64,000 nt of DNA from Microbacterium sp. 4R-513 (GTDB taxonomy: Bacteria; Actinomycetota; Actinomycetes; Actinomycetales; Microbacteriaceae): contig NZ_CP049256.1 of NCBI RefSeq assembly GCF_011046485.1, forward strand, positions 3,658,001-3,722,000, read 5' to 3'. Below the pieces are notes generated by a model. That model was given only the letters and a program-made list of their open reading frames with translations. It ran no database searches and had not been told where the DNA came from. This document shows positions 17,345-25,540 of the stretch, piece after piece. How positions within the stretch are numbered: the stretch's first letter is position 1; each line of letters begins with the position of its first letter. The translations under genes were made by a program, and so were the position numbers.

Positions 17345-18191
17345 TTAGGGAGCGTCGCCGGTCGTGCGATCCCGGTCGTACAGCGGATCGTCGTCGACCT
17401 CGAGGCTCGACCGGGTCGTGTCGTCCTCGGCCAGGTCCGTGTCGGTCACGACGACGGGCATGGCGGTGTCCGGCGTGCTCTCCGCCCACGCGGAGTCCTC
17501 GCTCGGATAGGTCTCGACGGTCTCGACGGTCTCGGTGCCCGTGACAGGTGTCAGCGTGACGTCACCCGCCACGTCGTCGTCCTTCTTCGACCCGGCGGCA
17601 GCGGCGACGCCCGCGGCGGTCGCGGCTGCGGCGGCGAGCCCGACGCCCGCGGCCACCTTGCCGGAGACTCCGGCCTTCCCGCTGTCACCGCGCGACTCCG
17701 CGGCGGCGTCGATCCCCGGCTCGCGGGAACCCGACTCCGTACCCACCGAACCCCGCCAGGCTCCGGTCGCGTAGCCCTCCGACTCGATGAACGCCTTGAA
17801 GCGGTCCAGGTCGCCCTCGGCGCGATTCTCGACGACGTGGAGCTTGTCGCCGATCTTCTCGACCAGTCCCTCGGGCTCGTACTCGAGCACGAGGTGGACC
17901 TGGGTCTGGCCGCCGCCGACGTCCTCGAACGTCACCGCGCCGGAGTTGGTCGCGCCCTCGGTCGCAGCCCACGACACCTTCTTGTCCGGAACCTGCTCGA
18001 CGATCTTCGCGTCCCACTGACGACGGACGCCCGCGATCTCGGCGACCCAGTGCAGGTGCTGGTCATCGCGCTGCTCGACGGACTTGATGCCGCTCATGAA
18101 ATGCGGGAACTCTTCGAACTGCGTCCACTGGTTGTATGCGACGCTGAGGGGGGACGTTGACGAGGATCGTCTTCTCCACCTTCGTGCTCAT
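17345..18191 (-). CDS. SRPBCC/cyclase-dehydrase protein, apparent frameshift
   Basis: The ATG at 18191 is preceded by GAAGGAG at good spacing and gives MSTKVEKTILVNVP. The frame then breaks in a run of six G (plus strand 18148-18153). Deleting one base continues with LSVAYNQWTQFEEFPHFMSG and the typical SRPBCC/polyketide-cyclase domain up to about residue 140 (KFKxxIE-like end DRFKAFIESEG). After it comes an Ala-rich hydrophobic stretch (VAAGVGLAAAAATAAGVAAAA) and an acidic tail. Such proteins bind small hydrophobic ligands. The intact family sequence on both sides of the break argues for a sequencing error. Confidence 0.78.
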
Positions 18192-18339
18192 GGCGACTCC
18201 TTCTCTCGGGTGTGTGTACTCCGGGGTGATCGTGCGGGTGCGCACTCTCCAGCGACCGTAAGCAAGCGGCCTCCCGACCGTTACCCCCTTGCATTCGGGA
18301 ATGAGGACGGGGAGGATGCCGCGGCCTACCGTGGAGTCC

Positions 18340-19389
18340 ATGCGCATGCCCGCCACGATCCGCGCCCCACGTCGCGCGCCCCTCCTGCAGGTAGTCAAGT
18401 CAGCGGTCGCGACCTCCGCCGCCTGGCTCATCGCGGGCTTCCTCATCCCGGGCCCGCCGCCCGTGTTCGCGGCGATCGCGGCGCTGCTCGTCGTGCAGCC
18501 GAGCCTCAACCAGTCGCTCACGCGTGCGATCGAGCGCAGCGTGGGCGTCATCGCGGGGGTCGTCATCGCGTCGGTGCTGAGCATCCTGCTCGGCACGTCG
18601 ACGTGGGTCATCCTCCTCACGACGATCGTCGCGCTGCTCATCGCCTGGGCGCTGCGCATGACGCCGGGCACGGCGAACCAGGTCGCGATCAGCGCGATCC
18701 TGGTGCTCGCCCTCGGCACGGCGACGCCGTCCTACGCCGTCGACCGCATCCTCGAGACGCTCGTCGGCGCGGTGATCGGCATCGTCGTCAATCTGGCGAT
18801 CGTCTCCCCGGTCGCGGTCGCACCGGCACACAGGGCCGTCGACGAGCTGGGCGATGCGCTCGCCGACGCACTCGACCGGCTTGCGAAGGCGCTCGAGTCG
18901 CCGCAGACGCCGTCCGAGCTCGCGCGGCTGCTCGAGGGCGCCCGCGCCGTGCGGCCGAAGCTCGACGCGGCCGAAGAGGCGATCGCGGCCGGGAACGAGT
19001 CGCTGACGCTCAACCCGCGGGGGCGACGTCATCGCGATGAGCTCGAGGCGCTCCAGGCCATTCTCGAAACCTTCCGCCCCATCGTGACGCAGATGATCGG
19101 CATGACCCGCGCCTGCAGCGAGCGCTACGACCCGACCATCGACGAGGAGCCCGCGGTGCCGGCGATCGCCGACCAGCTGCACCGTGCGGCGCACGACGTG
19201 CGGCTGCGCCTGCGCCGCGCCGAGCCTGCGGCCGATGTCGCCGCCGGCCCCGCGGAGGAGCCCGCGGCACTCACGTCGCAGCTGATCGTCCTGCGTCCCT
19301 CATCGACGCATTGGATCCTCGTCGGCTCGCTCCTGGAGGATCTGCGCCGCATCCACGAGACGCTGACGGAGCCGGCCGCTAGTCGCTGA
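18340..19389 (+). CDS. FUSC/aromatic-acid-exporter-like membrane protein
   Basis: The protein of about 349 residues has an N-terminal membrane domain of four or so helices (VVKSAVATSAAWLIAGFLIPG, FAAIAALLVVQPSLNQSL, TWVILLTTIVALLIAWAL, and LVGAVIGIVVNLAIVSPVAV) with the ArAE pattern, then a cytoplasmic helical region rich in Glu and Arg. The ATG at 18340 is preferred; 18346 is an alternative with better Shine-Dalgarno spacing. Related proteins export aromatic acids. The 3' end overlaps the convergent lipoprotein gene by 11 nt. Confidence 0.85.
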   Translation: MRMPATIRAPRRAPLLQVVKSAVATSAAWLIAGFLIPGPPPVFAAIAALLVVQPSLNQSLTRAIERSVGVIAGVVIASVLSILLGTSTWVILLTTIVALLIAWALRMTPGTANQVAISAILVLALGTATPSYAVDRILETLVGAVIGIVVNLAIVSPVAVAPAHRAVDELGDALADALDRLAKALESPQTPSELARLLEGARAVRPKLDAAEEAIAAGNESLTLNPRGRRHRDELEALQAILETFRPIVTQMIGMTRACSERYDPTIDEEPAVPAIADQLHRAAHDVRLRLRRAEPAADVAAGPAEEPAALTSQLIVLRPSSTHWILVGSLLEDLRRIHETLTEPAASR

Positions 19390-19753
19390 CCTCGACCGTG
19401 AACGTGACGTTCTGGATGCCGCCGTCCGAGTTCTTCAGCACGACCTCGGTCGTGCCCTCGGCGAGCCCCTTCACTCCCGGGTTGTAGAGCGCTCCGCCGT
19501 CCTCGTGGCCGGGCACGAACTCGGCGACATTCGGGTCCGAGACCTCGCCGCTGTAGCTGTCGACGGCGAGCGACCCCGTGTCGATGTCGAGCACCTGCCC
19601 CACGACGAGCTTCACCGTCTGGCCCTGCAGATCACCGGCTTCCATGACGACCGGCTCGATCACCGGCGCCGCCGGCTGCGCGCACCCCGTGAGCGCCAGC
19701 GCCATGAGCGTCAGCGTGAACGACGCGATTCCCCATGCTGTCATCCGCTTCAC
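19379..19753 (-). CDS. Small lipoprotein
   Basis: The 124-residue protein has a signal peptide with lipobox LTGC (Cys at about residue 24) and a beta-rich domain of about 90 residues ending VVLKNSDGGIQNVTFTVEVSD, similar in look to bacterial Ig-like folds with DPNVAEFVPG as the turn typical of such repeats. It would be anchored outside the membrane. The partner and role are unknown. Confidence 0.8.
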   Translation of the reverse strand: MKRMTAWGIASFTLTLMALALTGCAQPAAPVIEPVVMEAGDLQGQTVKLVVGQVLDIDTGSLAVDSYSGEVSDPNVAEFVPGHEDGGALYNPGVKGLAEGTTEVVLKNSDGGIQNVTFTVEVSD

Positions 19754-19786
19754 GGGCTCAGCATGGCACCGGGGTCGGCGCGGGGT

Positions 19787-21064
19787 CTATGCCGCGCCGA
19801 TCATGCCGGTCCTGTGCCGCACGAGGGTCCGCACGCGCTGCAGCCCCCTCACGACGGCGCGCAGAGGCATCCCGATCACCTTCGCGGCGGCGCCTCCGAT
19901 CGTGCGGTCGCGATCGCCGAGCACGAGCTTCCGCTCCCAGGCGTCGCGCAGCCGCCCTCCGGGTCGTGCCAGTGGAGCCTTCGGGGCGAGGCGCCCCTCC
20001 CGCCGACGTGCGATGAGATCGCCCAGCAGCATCGTCAGGTCGTCGTCGGCGGGGTCGTGGAAGTAGTTGTCGCGCAGCCACGCAGACGACGGATGCCGCA
20101 GCCGCCGTGCCACGACATCCTCCTCGCTCCCGAAAAGACCGCTGTCGACGAAGACCTCGTTGATGAGCCGCCGCGAGACGCCGAACGTGTCCAGGGCGAT
20201 GACGGGGATGCCACGGGCGACCGCCTCGATCGCCGCCGTGGAGCTCACCGTGACGAGCCCCTCCGCCGTTTCGAGCGCGGCCGACATGGGCTCGGTCGAG
20301 AACACGAGGTTCGGTGGAACGGGCCCCAGAGACTCGACGAGCTCCGTCAGGGCATCGTGCTCGGCGTGGGTCTGGTGCTCGCCCGCGCTCGCCCGGAGCT
20401 TGAGGACGACGCGACGCGACGGCTGGGCCTCCGCCGAGCGCACGAGGAGCCGGGCGATGCGAAGCCGGTCCTCGCGCTCGCGCGGCACGATCGCCTGCGC
20501 CGCGAAGACGAGGTCGGTGCCGGTCCGAGCGGGATGCGAGCCGGCGGCACGCCGGTCCGCGGCGAACGGCAGCCGCGTCAGCGCGAACCGCTGCGAGAAC
20601 CCGCGCGACCGAGCGAGGGCGTCGAACTCCCGCACTTCGCGGCGGGAGTGCAGCACGAAGAGGTCGCACTGCGTCCGGTAGACGAGCGCCTTCCGCGTGG
20701 CGGGGGTCGAGATGCCGGGGAGGCCCGAGACGATGACGGGCCGTGGCACGAGTGCTGCCGCGAGACGTGCCACCACTCGCACGAGGGGTCCGCGAGCCGC
20801 CACGAGCACGGCATCCGGTCTCTTCTCGGCGAGCCGCTCCCGCAGCGTCTCATACGAGACTCGCGACACCCGCTCGAGGCCGCTGCCGGCCAGCGCCGCG
20901 CGCAGCTGCGGATCGCTGACGACGACGGGTGTGTCGAGCACGAGCAGCTCGACCTCCCACTCGCCGGCATCGAAGGAGGCCAGGAGCGCCGCCGCCCACT
21001 TGACGTACGAGTCCGTGTCGGCGATCCCGACCACGCGGAGTCGTGCGAGCGTGCCTGCCGTCAC
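19787..21064 (-). CDS. DUF6716-type putative glycosyltransferase of nonulosonic-acid operon
   Basis: The 425-residue GTG-started protein resembles a GT-B enzyme. The N-terminal half has RLRVVGIADTDSYVKWAAAL and DAVLVAARGPLVRVVARL; the C-terminal half has LVTVSSTAAIEAVARGIPVI and DTFGVSRRLINE, the pattern seen in Kdo/capsule-type transferases such as KpsC/KpsS, where an activated sugar acid is handled. It is the last gene of the operon and overlaps the synthase gene by 4 nt (GTGA), so it probably uses the CMP-sugar made by its neighbours. The exact reaction is not known. Confidence 0.75.
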   Translation of the reverse strand: MTAGTLARLRVVGIADTDSYVKWAAALLASFDAGEWEVELLVLDTPVVVSDPQLRAALAGSGLERVSRVSYETLRERLAEKRPDAVLVAARGPLVRVVARLAAALVPRPVIVSGLPGISTPATRKALVYRTQCDLFVLHSRREVREFDALARSRGFSQRFALTRLPFAADRRAAGSHPARTGTDLVFAAQAIVPREREDRLRIARLLVRSAEAQPSRRVVLKLRASAGEHQTHAEHDALTELVESLGPVPPNLVFSTEPMSAALETAEGLVTVSSTAAIEAVARGIPVIALDTFGVSRRLINEVFVDSGLFGSEEDVVARRLRHPSSAWLRDNYFHDPADDDLTMLLGDLIARRREGRLAPKAPLARPGGRLRDAWERKLVLGDRDRTIGGAAAKVIGMPLRAVVRGLQRVRTLVRHRTGMIGAA

Positions 21065-21933
21065 GCCGGGACGCGCCGCAGCTTCGCCATCGGCGCGAGC
21101 TCGCCCGGGAAGACGCGCTTGACGCCGTCGCCGAGGGCCGCCTCGATGATGCGGATGTCGCGGACGAGGTGATGGAGCCCCGTGGGCTCGAGCGACGCCG
21201 CGTGGTCCGAGCCCCACATCGTGCGGTCGAGCGTGATGTGCCGCTCGACCGCCACGGCGCCGAGGGCGACTGCTGCGACCGAGATCTGCAGGCCGCGCTC
21301 GTGACCCGAGTACCCCACGGGCACACCGGGATAGCGCTCGCGCAGCACGGGGATGACGCGGAGGTTCGCCTCTTCGGGCTCCATCGGATAGGTCGAGGTC
21401 GCATGCATGAGCACGAGCCGGTCGGTGCCGAGCACCTCGATCGCGCGGTCGATCTGGTCGACCGTCGACATCCCGGTGGAGAGGATGACGGGCTTGCCCG
21501 TGTCTCGCAGCGCCTCGAGCAGGTCGAGGTCGGTGACGGATGCCGAGGCCACCTTGTGCGCCACGACCCCGAGGTCCTCGAGGAATCCCACCGACGGGAC
21601 GTCCCAGGGCGAAGCGAACCACTCGAGACCGCGGAGCAGCGCGTGATCCGAGATCTCGATGTACTCGTCGCGGCCGAACTCGACGCGGCGGCGGTAGTCG
21701 AGATACGTCATGGTGCCCCAGGGCGTCTCGCGCGGGACCTCGCGCATGTGCTCGGGGGTGGCGAGCTCGGGCGTGCGCTTCTGGAACTTGACGGCGTCGG
21801 CTCCCGCGTCGGCCGCGACGTCGATGAGCCGCTTGGCGAGCTCGACGTCTCCGTTGTGGTTCAGGCCGATCTCGGCGATGACGTAAGCGGGACGTCCGCC
21901 TCCGATGACTCGGGTTCCGATCGTGACGGTCAC
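21061..21933 (-). CDS. NeuB-family nonulosonic acid synthase
   Basis: This TIM-barrel synthase condenses phosphoenolpyruvate with a hexose or hexosamine to give a nine-carbon acid. Signature EIGLNHNGDVELAKRLIDVA and AVKFQKR are near the N-terminus, with KVASASVTDLDLLEAL, PVILSTGMS, HATSTYPMEPEEANL and GYSGHERGL following. It is 290 residues, whereas canonical NeuB has about 345 because of a C-terminal SAF (antifreeze-like) domain; this protein ends right after the barrel (FPGELAPMAKLRRVPA). It starts at GTG 21933, overlapping the cytidylyltransferase stop by 4 nt. Confidence 0.92.
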   Translation of the reverse strand: MTVTIGTRVIGGGRPAYVIAEIGLNHNGDVELAKRLIDVAADAGADAVKFQKRTPELATPEHMREVPRETPWGTMTYLDYRRRVEFGRDEYIEISDHALLRGLEWFASPWDVPSVGFLEDLGVVAHKVASASVTDLDLLEALRDTGKPVILSTGMSTVDQIDRAIEVLGTDRLVLMHATSTYPMEPEEANLRVIPVLRERYPGVPVGYSGHERGLQISVAAVALGAVAVERHITLDRTMWGSDHAASLEPTGLHHLVRDIRIIEAALGDGVKRVFPGELAPMAKLRRVPA

Positions 21934-23120
21934 CGGGCGCTCCTCTTCTCTTGGGGGACGGGGGATGCCGCGCGCGCGGCGAGGACGCGGTCGGCGAGCG
22001 CCCGCACGGCACCGTCGCCGCCGGGGCGATCGACGACGGCTCGAGCGGCCGTGAGCACGAGGGGGTGGGCTCCGGGCACGGCGACGGGCCAGCCCACGAG
22101 CTCCAGGCACGCCAGGTCGTTGACGTCGTTGCCGAGATACGCCATGCGTGAGAGCGGGGTGCCCGAGGCATCCGCCCACGCGCGCAGCGCCCGCGCCTTG
22201 TCGTCGACGCCCTGCAGCACCTCGACCTGCAGCTTGCGGGCGCGGGCGCTCACGACGGGGTTCGTCTCGGTCGAGAGGATGAGCACGGGCACGCCGGCCC
22301 TCCGCAGCAGCGCGACGCCCATGCCGTCCGAGCGACTCACGCGGACCGATTCGCGTCCTGCTCCGTCGACCGCGACAGTGTCGTCGGTGTGCACGCCGTC
22401 GAAGTCGGTCACGACGACATCGACATCGATCGGCTCCGGCAGATCGACGAGCGGGGCGAGCGCCTGCGCCTGTTCCAGCTCCGACACCGTGTCGATCTCG
22501 AGAGCCGTGCGCTCGGGCACCTCGACGATCCCGATCCGTCCGAAGAAGCGGTGAGCGGATGCTGCGAACCCTGCGGCCCCGAACACGTAGAAGGCCCCGG
22601 TCTCGAGGTAGTGGGGGTCGCGGTCCTGGCGGCGCGGGCGGTGGGCGGCGTCGTGGTTGACCGCGACGGCCCGGGACGAGGCATCCCGGGCCCACAGGAA
22701 GCCGTACGACTGCACGGCGGCCAAGACGCTGTCGAAGCGGTCCGATCTCACGAGGTCCACGGCTTCCGCGAGGGCCGCCGCGTCGATGAACGGCGAGGTC
22801 GCCTGAAGGAAGGCGACGATCGAGACGTCGACGCCGCGCGTGGACAGTTCATCGAGGGCGTGGAGGACCGCGCTCTCGGAGCTCGCCGCGTCGCCCGCGA
22901 TGTCGGCGGGTCGCTCGACGACGTCGGCGCCCCACTCGCGCGCGACCGCTGCGATCTCGACGTCGTCGGTCGACACGACGACCCGGTCGACCGCCCCGCT
23001 GCGGCGCGCCGCGGCGACGGCCCGGGCGACGAGGGGCACTCCCCCGACACGACGGAGGTTCTTGCGTGGCACGCCCTTCGAGCCGCCCCGCGCCGGGATG
23101 ACCGCGACGACCTCGCTCAC
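21930..23120 (-). CDS. CMP-nonulosonic-acid cytidylyltransferase fused to KdsC-like HAD phosphatase
   Basis: A 396-residue fusion. Residues 1 to about 220 are a NeuA-type cytidylyltransferase, with the nucleotide loop IPARGGSKGVPRKNL and FLQATSPF followed by ETGAFYVF. Residues about 230-390 form a HAD phosphatase of the KdsC class: VVVTDFDGVHTDDTV holds the nucleophile and acid Asp, ILSTETNP the Thr/Ser motif, and YLGNDVNDLACL the metal Asp pair. The phosphatase would remove the phosphate from a 9-phosphate intermediate before CMP activation. It overlaps both neighbours by 4 nt. Confidence 0.92.
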   Translation of the reverse strand: MSEVVAVIPARGGSKGVPRKNLRRVGGVPLVARAVAAARRSGAVDRVVVSTDDVEIAAVAREWGADVVERPADIAGDAASSESAVLHALDELSTRGVDVSIVAFLQATSPFIDAAALAEAVDLVRSDRFDSVLAAVQSYGFLWARDASSRAVAVNHDAAHRPRRQDRDPHYLETGAFYVFGAAGFAASAHRFFGRIGIVEVPERTALEIDTVSELEQAQALAPLVDLPEPIDVDVVVTDFDGVHTDDTVAVDGAGRESVRVSRSDGMGVALLRRAGVPVLILSTETNPVVSARARKLQVEVLQGVDDKARALRAWADASGTPLSRMAYLGNDVNDLACLELVGWPVAVPGAHPLVLTAARAVVDRPGGDGAVRALADRVLAARAASPVPQEKRSAR

Positions 23121-24022
23121 GACGTCACGCCTTCCGTGCGCGCGGGCTTCGTGCGGATGGCGAAACGGGCGCCGTCGAGCACGAGCGGCAGCGTCGTGGC
23201 CGTGCTCGACGGCAACGTGAAGATGTCGAGCGGACCGGGTGCACCGGCGAGCACGAGCTCGGCCGGGAGGCGTACGGCCGAGACGGCGACGCCCCGGATC
23301 TCGCGGACCGCGTCGAGCTGCGACTGCGGCTCTCTTCGGTGGGGCAGATAGGTGACGGGACCGGATGCCGCGATCCCCGCGACCCAGCGCAGGTAGTCGC
23401 CGAGTCGCATGCGGCCGTCGACGGGCCGGGCGCTGCCCATGAGCACGCGCGGACCGACGTCGGCGCCGGCCGGCGCGCTCGCGCGGACCCAGTCGAAGCG
23501 GTGATGAACGACGGCGATGCCCCGGCGCGCGAGCGCGTCGCGCTCAGCGACCTCGAACGCCGTGAACAGCGAGACGTGTCGGGCCGCGGCGAGGCGGAGG
23601 GTGCGCTCGAGGGCGAACGGCGCGAGAGTGCTCGTCATCCTCCCCTCCTCGACACCCGGGCGGGCATAGGGACCTGTGCCGACCAGGGCGCGCGCGAACG
23701 GGAGGGTGTTGGCGCCGTCGTCGAGGAACGTGAGGGCCTTGGGTCGCAGTACCGTGAGCGCCAGGCGGAACTGCCCCGAGAAGCCGTCGCCGACCAGCCA
23801 GTGGTCATGCTGCGACAGGAGCTTCCACGGGATGCCGAGATACGGCTCCGTCACTCCGAACAGCGCACCGCGGGCGATGAGCTCGTCGGCGGTCTCGGAC
23901 ATCTGGGCGGTCAGGCGGCCAGCGACAGGAACGGCGCGGTCCTGCGCGGCGGCCCATTCGGCTGCACCCACGAGCTGCAGGGGCGATTCCACCCAGGCCA
24001 GCACCTTGTCGCGACTGCTCAT
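23117..24022 (-). CDS. Putative sialyltransferase-like protein, first gene of nonulosonic-acid operon
   Basis: The 301-residue protein is unassigned, but the start KVLAWVESPLQLVGAAEWAA matches the opening of bacterial sialyl- and polysialyltransferases (families GT52 and POLYST), and VTYLPHRREPQSQ and FTLPSSTATTLPLVL stand where the HP motif and the Ser-Ser-Thr motif of such enzymes lie. It has LTFLDDGANTLPFA in the middle, often binding the nucleotide sugar. It is first in a four-gene unit with synthase and cytidylyltransferase, so the best guess is transfer of the CMP-linked acid to a wall or surface glycan. Confidence 0.72.
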   Translation of the reverse strand: MSSRDKVLAWVESPLQLVGAAEWAAAQDRAVPVAGRLTAQMSETADELIARGALFGVTEPYLGIPWKLLSQHDHWLVGDGFSGQFRLALTVLRPKALTFLDDGANTLPFARALVGTGPYARPGVEEGRMTSTLAPFALERTLRLAAARHVSLFTAFEVAERDALARRGIAVVHHRFDWVRASAPAGADVGPRVLMGSARPVDGRMRLGDYLRWVAGIAASGPVTYLPHRREPQSQLDAVREIRGVAVSAVRLPAELVLAGAPGPLDIFTLPSSTATTLPLVLDGARFAIRTKPARTEGVTS

Positions 24023-24037
24023 TCGTCTCCCGGTCGT

Positions 24038-24051
24038 CGGTTGCGCAACCG
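24038..24051. promoter_or_regulatory. Perfect 14-bp palindrome upstream of nonulosonic-acid operon
   Basis: CGGTTGCGCAACCG lies 16-29 nt before the first ATG of the operon. A TGTAGC box (minus strand, 24060-24055) just upstream would put the transcript start inside the palindrome, as for a repressor site. A second symmetric element, GATCGG and CCGATC (24126-24145), shares the core CGGTTGCG. Confidence 0.4.
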
Positions 24052-24209
24052 TTCGCTACACGGTCGTGGGCACAGGTGACGTCGCGCCGGACGAGAGGCT
24101 ACGGAGGAGCGGACTGTTCGTGAACGATCGGTTGCGATGCCGATCCGTGCGGGGTCGGGGGTGTGGATAAGTGCGGCGAGCGCCCAGACGGCGCGGTTAC
24201 GGTGGTCGC

Positions 24210-24737
24210 GTGAAGCCTCGCCTCGTCACGTCGGTCTCAGCGCTCGCGCTCGTGGCGGCCATGACGACCGGATGCCTCCCCCAGCCCTCTCCCGAGCCGA
24301 CACCGGCGTTCGCATCGGAAGAGGAGGCCTTCGCCGCCGCCGAAGCGACCTACCGGGCGTATGTGGACGCGCTCAATGAAGTCGATTTGAGCGATCCCGA
24401 GACGTTCGAGGGTGTTTACGCGTGGACGACCGGCGACGCGAACGCTAACGAACGACAGACTCTGAGCCAGATGCACGCTGACGGATGGACAGTAACCGGC
24501 ACGACGAAGATTGATCTTTTCGACGGTCGCGAGTTTGACGCCAAGTCCTCCCATGTGGTGGCAATCGTTTGTTCAAACGTCGCCGAGATTGAAGTGGTCG
24601 ACTCGACGGGCGCATCGATGGTTGGCGCTGACCGTCCAGACGTTTACGCGCTCGAAGTGAGGTTGGTGCCGTCTGGCACGAGCACCGGCCTCTCAATCGA
24701 GCGCAGCAACGCCATTGAGGACAAAGCTTGCAACTGA
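24210..24737 (+). CDS. Lipoprotein of unknown function in lower-GC DNA
   Basis: GTG at 24210 gives VKPRLVTSVSALALVAAMTTGC with a lipobox at TTGC, so the protein is probably anchored outside the membrane. After the signal come about 150 residues with FASEEEAFAAAEATYRAYVDALN, a helical start typical of small actinobacterial lipoproteins with NTF2/DUF-type folds. Its codons from about 24360 on contain many A/T third positions (AAT, GTT, ATT, TTT, GAA, TGT), unlike neighbours, which suggests acquisition. It overlaps the next gene by 10 nt. Confidence 0.75.
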   Translation: MKPRLVTSVSALALVAAMTTGCLPQPSPEPTPAFASEEEAFAAAEATYRAYVDALNEVDLSDPETFEGVYAWTTGDANANERQTLSQMHADGWTVTGTTKIDLFDGREFDAKSSHVVAIVCSNVAEIEVVDSTGASMVGADRPDVYALEVRLVPSGTSTGLSIERSNAIEDKACN

Positions 24738-25519
24738 TCAGCGTCGCTCTCGTGACCGTCTTGATGGCCGTCGGTGGAACTGTTGGCGGATCATCAAGCT
24801 GCGAAGGTTCCTCGGTCTGGACTCACTGTGACGTGTCCAACTCCGGCTCGCAGATCGACATCGGCGCCTCGACCGGCAGCCCGGGCACAGCGGACAGATC
24901 GAATGCCTTTGACCGCGGCCAGCGCGATCCGGCCCTGAAGGATCCGGCCCCGAACGATCCGGGACCAGTCGACCCGGCCACGGGTCAGACGTGCGCAAGT
25001 CCTCTGTGCCGCACGATCTACTCGGTCGTCAACATCCCCGAGGTGACGATCGACGACCTCGCGTCCTTCAGACCCACCTCCCCGTCCCTGACGGGCGAGC
25101 CCGCGGGGTTCGGCGTCGTCGGCATGCCGGCGAACGTGGTGGCCGCGGGATCCGAGCAGCTCATCCCGGGAAATCTGCTCGGATGGGACGTGGTGGTCCG
25201 CTTCCGGCCCGCCGCCTATGTCTTCGCGTACGGCGACGGCTCGACCCAGCGGGTGACGACGGGCGGCGCGACCTGGGAGCAGCTCGGGCAGGCGCAGTTC
25301 ACGCCGACCGCCACGAGCCACGTCTACCGCGAGCGGGGCACGTATCCGGTGAGCGTGACCGTCCAGTACGCGGCGGCCGTGGACTTCGGCACGGGCTGGC
25401 GGCCCGTGCAGGGCTACGTCTCGGCGACGACAGGCGGCTACGACGTCCGCGTCGTCGAGGTGAAGACGGCGCTCGTCGACCGCACGTGTGTCGAGAATCC
25501 CAGCGGTCCGGGCTGCTGA
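24728..25519 (+). CDS. Secreted protein with PKD-like domain
   Basis: The TTG at 24728 gives a 263-residue protein with a hydrophobic N-terminal signal (MQLISVALVTVLMAVGGTVGG), a linker with repeated DPAxxDP units (DPALKDPAPNDPGPVDPATG), and a C-terminal domain in which YVFAYGDGSTQRVT and SHVYRERGTYPVSVTVQY match the PKD pattern (GDG and SHxYxxxGTYxVxVTV). The first 120 bases share the lower G+C of the preceding lipoprotein gene. The role is probably surface binding, unproven. Confidence 0.8.
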   Translation: MQLISVALVTVLMAVGGTVGGSSSCEGSSVWTHCDVSNSGSQIDIGASTGSPGTADRSNAFDRGQRDPALKDPAPNDPGPVDPATGQTCASPLCRTIYSVVNIPEVTIDDLASFRPTSPSLTGEPAGFGVVGMPANVVAAGSEQLIPGNLLGWDVVVRFRPAAYVFAYGDGSTQRVTTGGATWEQLGQAQFTPTATSHVYRERGTYPVSVTVQYAAAVDFGTGWRPVQGYVSATTGGYDVRVVEVKTALVDRTCVENPSGPGC

Positions 25520-25540
25520 CCGGCGTTCTACCCTTCGACG

